Source: Clostridia bacterium (GTDB lineage Bacteria; Bacillota; Clostridia; Christensenellales; CAG-314). From it: 16,046 nt of DNA. The position numbers were made by a program, and so were the translations under genes. Below, one piece after another: positions 13,426-16,046 of this stretch. The stretch's first letter is position 1. Every line of letters starts with the position of its first letter. Location of the stretch: positions 1-16,046 of the forward strand of contig JAFQWS010000044.1 of NCBI GenBank assembly GCA_017407305.1. Reading direction: 5' to 3'. The notes beneath the pieces were generated by a model. The model did no database searches. It was not told the DNA's origin and saw only the letters and a list, made by a program, of their open reading frames with translations.

Positions 13426-14483
13426 ATAAAGTCTCCAACTAGTTTGTAATAGTTTGCTGTTAGCTTTTCAATTATACCTTTTAATTGCAAATTTGCCAAC
13501 AAATAATTTAATTCGGTCAAAGGTAAACCCGTTTGAGCCACAAGAAAATCAAAATGCACTTTACCGTCTTTTAGCAAGTTTACAATTTGCTCTTCTTCCA
13601 TATTTAATTGAACGGCCGATTGCTTTTTGGGTGCCGTTTCAGTTAAATTTAAAATGTCGTCAGGTGAGGTGACAACCGAGCCTTGCATCCTTTTGATGAG
13701 ATGGTTGCAACCATCGTGATTTAAATCAAAAATTTCGCCTGGAACAACGTACAAGTCGCGACCTTGTTCCAATGCGCAGTCAACCGTGGAAAAAGTTCCA
13801 CTTTTTTTGCCTGCTTGCGTCACCAAAACTCCTTGACAAAGCCCCGAGACAATGCGATTGCGTTGAGGAAAATGATAGGCATTGGGTTTTGCATACAACC
13901 CATATTCCGACACAATCAAGCCACCCTTTTCAACAATATCTTGGGCAAGTTGACGATGTGTGGACGGATAAACGTTGAGCAATCCACTGCCCAAAACTGC
14001 AATGGTTTTGCCATCTACTTCCAAAGTTGACGTGTGTGCAACAGCATCAATTCCATATGCCAAACCACTGACGATTGTGTACTTTTCGGCAAGTCTTCTT
14101 GCAAATCCTTGTGTAACTCGTCTGCCATAAGAACTGGCTTTTCTACTGCCAATTATTGCCAAACAAGGCGAATTGAAAAGGGTTGCATTGCCTATGTAAT
14201 ACAACAAAAAAGGTTTGCCGTCAATTTCTTTTAACAATTCGGGGTAGTTTTTGCTGTAAAAAGTTACAAATTCCACGTTGTTTTGGTACAACTCATCTTG
14301 CATTTTGACGTCAAGACCATTTTCCAAGGCATACTTCACCTTGTGTACGGCTTCTTTGTCAAAGATTTGCTCAATCAAAGTGTAGTCCACGTTTTGACAT
14401 TGGTCAAAATAGTCAAACAACTTTTTGTTTGTGCCAATATTAAGTTGATAAAACAATAGGCAAAGCCTTTCCAAATTTGTCAC
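13422..14483 (-). CDS. dprA: DNA processing protein DprA (Smf)
   Basis: DprA binds incoming single-stranded DNA and loads RecA during natural transformation; it is also widespread in bacteria not known to be transformable. The 353-residue product has a helical N-terminal region, the Rossmann-like core with IGSRKASSYG (111-120), SGLAYGIDAVAH (139-150), AVLGSGLLNVYP (162-173), SEYGLYAKPNAYHFPQRNRI (192-211) and GRDLYVVPG (241-249), and a C-terminal winged helix (about 296-348). Where most relatives have VVEA after SGL...G, this protein has VTQAGKKSGTF. The start is a GTG at 14481-14483 that overlaps the comM stop codon as GTGA, with a GAAGGA ribosome binding site about 10 bases upstream. The 3' end overlaps topA by 4 bases. 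The comM-dprA-topA order suggests co-expression of functions acting on single-stranded DNA. Confidence 0.96.
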   Translation of the reverse strand: MTNLERLCLLFYQLNIGTNKKLFDYFDQCQNVDYTLIEQIFDKEAVHKVKYALENGLDVKMQDELYQNNVEFVTFYSKNYPELLKEIDGKPFLLYYIGNATLFNSPCLAIIGSRKASSYGRRVTQGFARRLAEKYTIVSGLAYGIDAVAHTSTLEVDGKTIAVLGSGLLNVYPSTHRQLAQDIVEKGGLIVSEYGLYAKPNAYHFPQRNRIVSGLCQGVLVTQAGKKSGTFSTVDCALEQGRDLYVVPGEIFDLNHDGCNHLIKRMQGSVVTSPDDILNLTETAPKKQSAVQLNMEEEQIVNLLKDGKVHFDFLVAQTGLPLTELNYLLANLQLKGIIEKLTANYYKLVGDFI

Positions 14484-16003
14484 AATTTATTCTTTCCTTC
14501 GGGGCATCTATATTGCAATGCTTCGGCAACGTGTCTTACGTTGATATTTTCAGCATTGTCCAAGTCGGCAATTGTTCTTGCAACCTTTAATACTCGGTTG
14601 TAGCCACGTGCAGTCATACCAAGTTTTTCAAATGATTGTTCCAACAATGCTTGACATTTTGCATCAAGTTGACAAAATTCTTTAATTTGTGCACTGGACA
14701 TTTGCGCATTGCAACGTGCTTTGCAATTGATAAATCTATTCTTTTGAATATCTCGTGCCTTATTTACGCGTTCTTTGACTTTAGCGGAAGGTTCTTGCAA
14801 CTCGTCCACAGCCATAAGTTCTTCGTAAGTGACGCTGTCCACTTCGACGGTAATGTCAATGCGATCCATCAAAGGACCGGAAATTTTGTTTTGATATCTT
14901 CTAATTTCCGCAACGGTACAACGACACTCTCTTGTTGCACTGCCATAATTTCCACAAGGGCAAGGGTTCATACTTGCCACCATCATAAATCCGGCAGGAT
15001 AGGTGACCGTTTGTGCGTTGCGCGCAACTGTGATTTTCCCGTCTTCCAAAGGCTGGCGCAATGTTTCCAAAACTTGTTTGCTGTATTCGGGAAGTTCGTC
15101 CAAAAACAAAACGCCGTTGTGTGCAAGAGAAATTTCACCCGGTTTTGCCTTTTGTCCACCACCCGACAATGAAATTGGTGTTGCCGTGTGATGAGGACTT
15201 CTAAAAGGTCTAGTAAAGACAAATCCGTCTTCCAAAATTCCTGCAACCGAGTGAATTTTTGCCACTTCCAATGCTTCGTGAAAAGTCAAATCGGGCATTA
15301 TTGAAGGGATTGTCTTTGCCAACATTGTTTTACCTGCGCCGGGGGCACCTGTCATCAAAAGGTTGTGACCACCTGCAACGGCAATTTCTATGGCACGTTT
15401 TGCCATATATTGACCTTTTACAAATTGCAAATCGTGTTCGCTTTGAACGTCTTTTGCAGAAAACTTTTTGTGTTGCACTTCTTGTGCTTCCAATTTGTCA
15501 TCTAAAAAGGAAACGACGTCTTTCAAATTTTTAAATGCGTAAACAACCAAACCATCCACAAAAGATGCTTCGTTTTTGTTTTCATAAGGTACAATTGCCT
15601 TTGTGTAACCTTGTTGTTTTGCCGAAATAAGCATGGGCAAAATGCCGTTTAGACGTCTCAATTCGCCGTTTAATGACAATTCTCCCAAATATACAAAGTC
15701 TTCCAATTTGGTAAAAGAAAGTTGTTCGCTGGATGCTAAAACACCCAATGCGATGGGCAAATCGTACATTGCGCCCTCTTTTTTGACGTCTGCGGGTGCA
15801 AGATTGACAACAACTGATGCCACAGGGTAGGAAAAACCACTGTTTCTTATTGCCAAACGTACACGTTCTTTGGATTCTTTTACGGCAGTGTCGGCAAGAC
15901 CGACAATTTCCACCTTGGGCATGCCTTTGCGAATATCCACTTCGATATCAACAGGTTGTCCTTCCAAACCAATCAATGAAAAACTTTGAAGTTTGCTAAG
16001 CAT
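14480..16003 (-). CDS. comM: ComM/YifB family Mg-chelatase-like AAA+ ATPase
   Basis: ComM-family proteins are hexameric AAA+ helicases; in Vibrio ComM drives branch migration so that transformed DNA is integrated. The 507-residue product has an N-terminal ChlI-type domain (residues 1-170, including GMPKVEIVGLADTAVKES), Walker A GAPGAGKTM at 219-227, Walker B VLFLDELPE at 298-306, NPCPCGNYG with C348/C350 paired with CRC at C360/C362, the arginine-finger region LMDRIDI at 379-385, and a C-terminal ChlI domain with ARGYNRVLKVARTIADL. All motifs needed for ATP hydrolysis are present. The ATG at 16001-16003 is preferred because the family begins MLSK; a GTG two codons upstream (16007-16009) is the alternative, and the GGGAG ribosome binding site lies at acceptable distance from either. 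It is the first visible gene of the nine-gene run and overlaps dprA by 4 bases. Confidence 0.96.
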   Translation of the reverse strand: MLSKLQSFSLIGLEGQPVDIEVDIRKGMPKVEIVGLADTAVKESKERVRLAIRNSGFSYPVASVVVNLAPADVKKEGAMYDLPIALGVLASSEQLSFTKLEDFVYLGELSLNGELRRLNGILPMLISAKQQGYTKAIVPYENKNEASFVDGLVVYAFKNLKDVVSFLDDKLEAQEVQHKKFSAKDVQSEHDLQFVKGQYMAKRAIEIAVAGGHNLLMTGAPGAGKTMLAKTIPSIMPDLTFHEALEVAKIHSVAGILEDGFVFTRPFRSPHHTATPISLSGGGQKAKPGEISLAHNGVLFLDELPEYSKQVLETLRQPLEDGKITVARNAQTVTYPAGFMMVASMNPCPCGNYGSATRECRCTVAEIRRYQNKISGPLMDRIDITVEVDSVTYEELMAVDELQEPSAKVKERVNKARDIQKNRFINCKARCNAQMSSAQIKEFCQLDAKCQALLEQSFEKLGMTARGYNRVLKVARTIADLDNAENINVRHVAEALQYRCPEGKNKL

Positions 16004-16022
16004 TTTCACAACACTCCCAGTG

Positions 16023-16041
16023 TATACTTTGTTTGAGTATA
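16023..16041 (-). promoter_or_regulatory. Candidate -10 element and small inverted repeat upstream of comM
   Basis: The minus strand has TATACT at 16036-16041, and its inverted copy lies at 16023-16028, giving 6-bp arms separated by 7 bases. The box could be the -10 of a promoter starting near 16029, about 26 nt before comM, and the dyad could be an operator. The -35 region lies outside the window, and an upstream gene in the same operon cannot be excluded. Confidence 0.3.
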
Positions 16042-16046
16042 TATCG

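Overview
The window looks like chromosomal housekeeping DNA from a low-to-moderate G+C bacterium of the Bacillota, most likely a Clostridia-like lineage (taxon inferred from gene content and order; G+C not computed). All 16 genes I support lie on the minus strand, so the text below reads right to left. I saw no RNA genes, insertion sequences, prophage genes or CRISPR arrays, and no gene-free stretch longer than 300 bases. The largest gap (2221-2452) holds a terminator, a promoter and a leader.

Region 1 (16003 to 5572) is one tightly packed run of nine genes: comM, dprA, topA, trmFO, hslV, hslU, aspS, an RseC-family membrane protein and trxA. Neighbours overlap by 4 to 14 bases or are separated by at most 15. 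It ends at an intrinsic terminator just after trxA. The dprA-topA-trmFO-hslV-hslU core matches the known Bacillus order smf-topA-gid-codV-clpQ-clpY-codY, but codV/xerC and codY are absent from their usual places. The run combines single-stranded DNA processing during uptake and recombination (ComM, DprA), supercoiling (TopA), tRNA U54 methylation (TrmFO), ATP-dependent proteolysis (HslVU), tRNA charging (AspS) and thiol or redox functions.

Region 2 (5526 to about 3321) is an iron-sulfur assembly operon: an Rrf2/IscR-type regulator, cysteine desulfurase IscS and scaffold IscU. It is driven by a near-consensus promoter with an inverted repeat over the predicted start site, and is followed by a 40-residue one-helix membrane protein and a terminator.

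Region 3 (about 3283 to 2383) holds ruvX, apparently with a very short or absent 5' leader, and a DUF1292 protein with an unusual Cys/His/Asp-rich tail, followed by a strong terminator. The ruvX-DUF1292 pairing is the conserved yrrK-yrzB pair.

Region 4 (2370 to 1) is the translation operon rpsB-tsf-pyrH, with a strong promoter and a roughly 115-nt potentially structured leader. pyrH runs off the window. I found no clearly new multi-gene system. The points most worth a second look are the DUF1292 tail, the 40-residue membrane protein, the rpsB leader, the iscR operator and the leaderless ruvX start.
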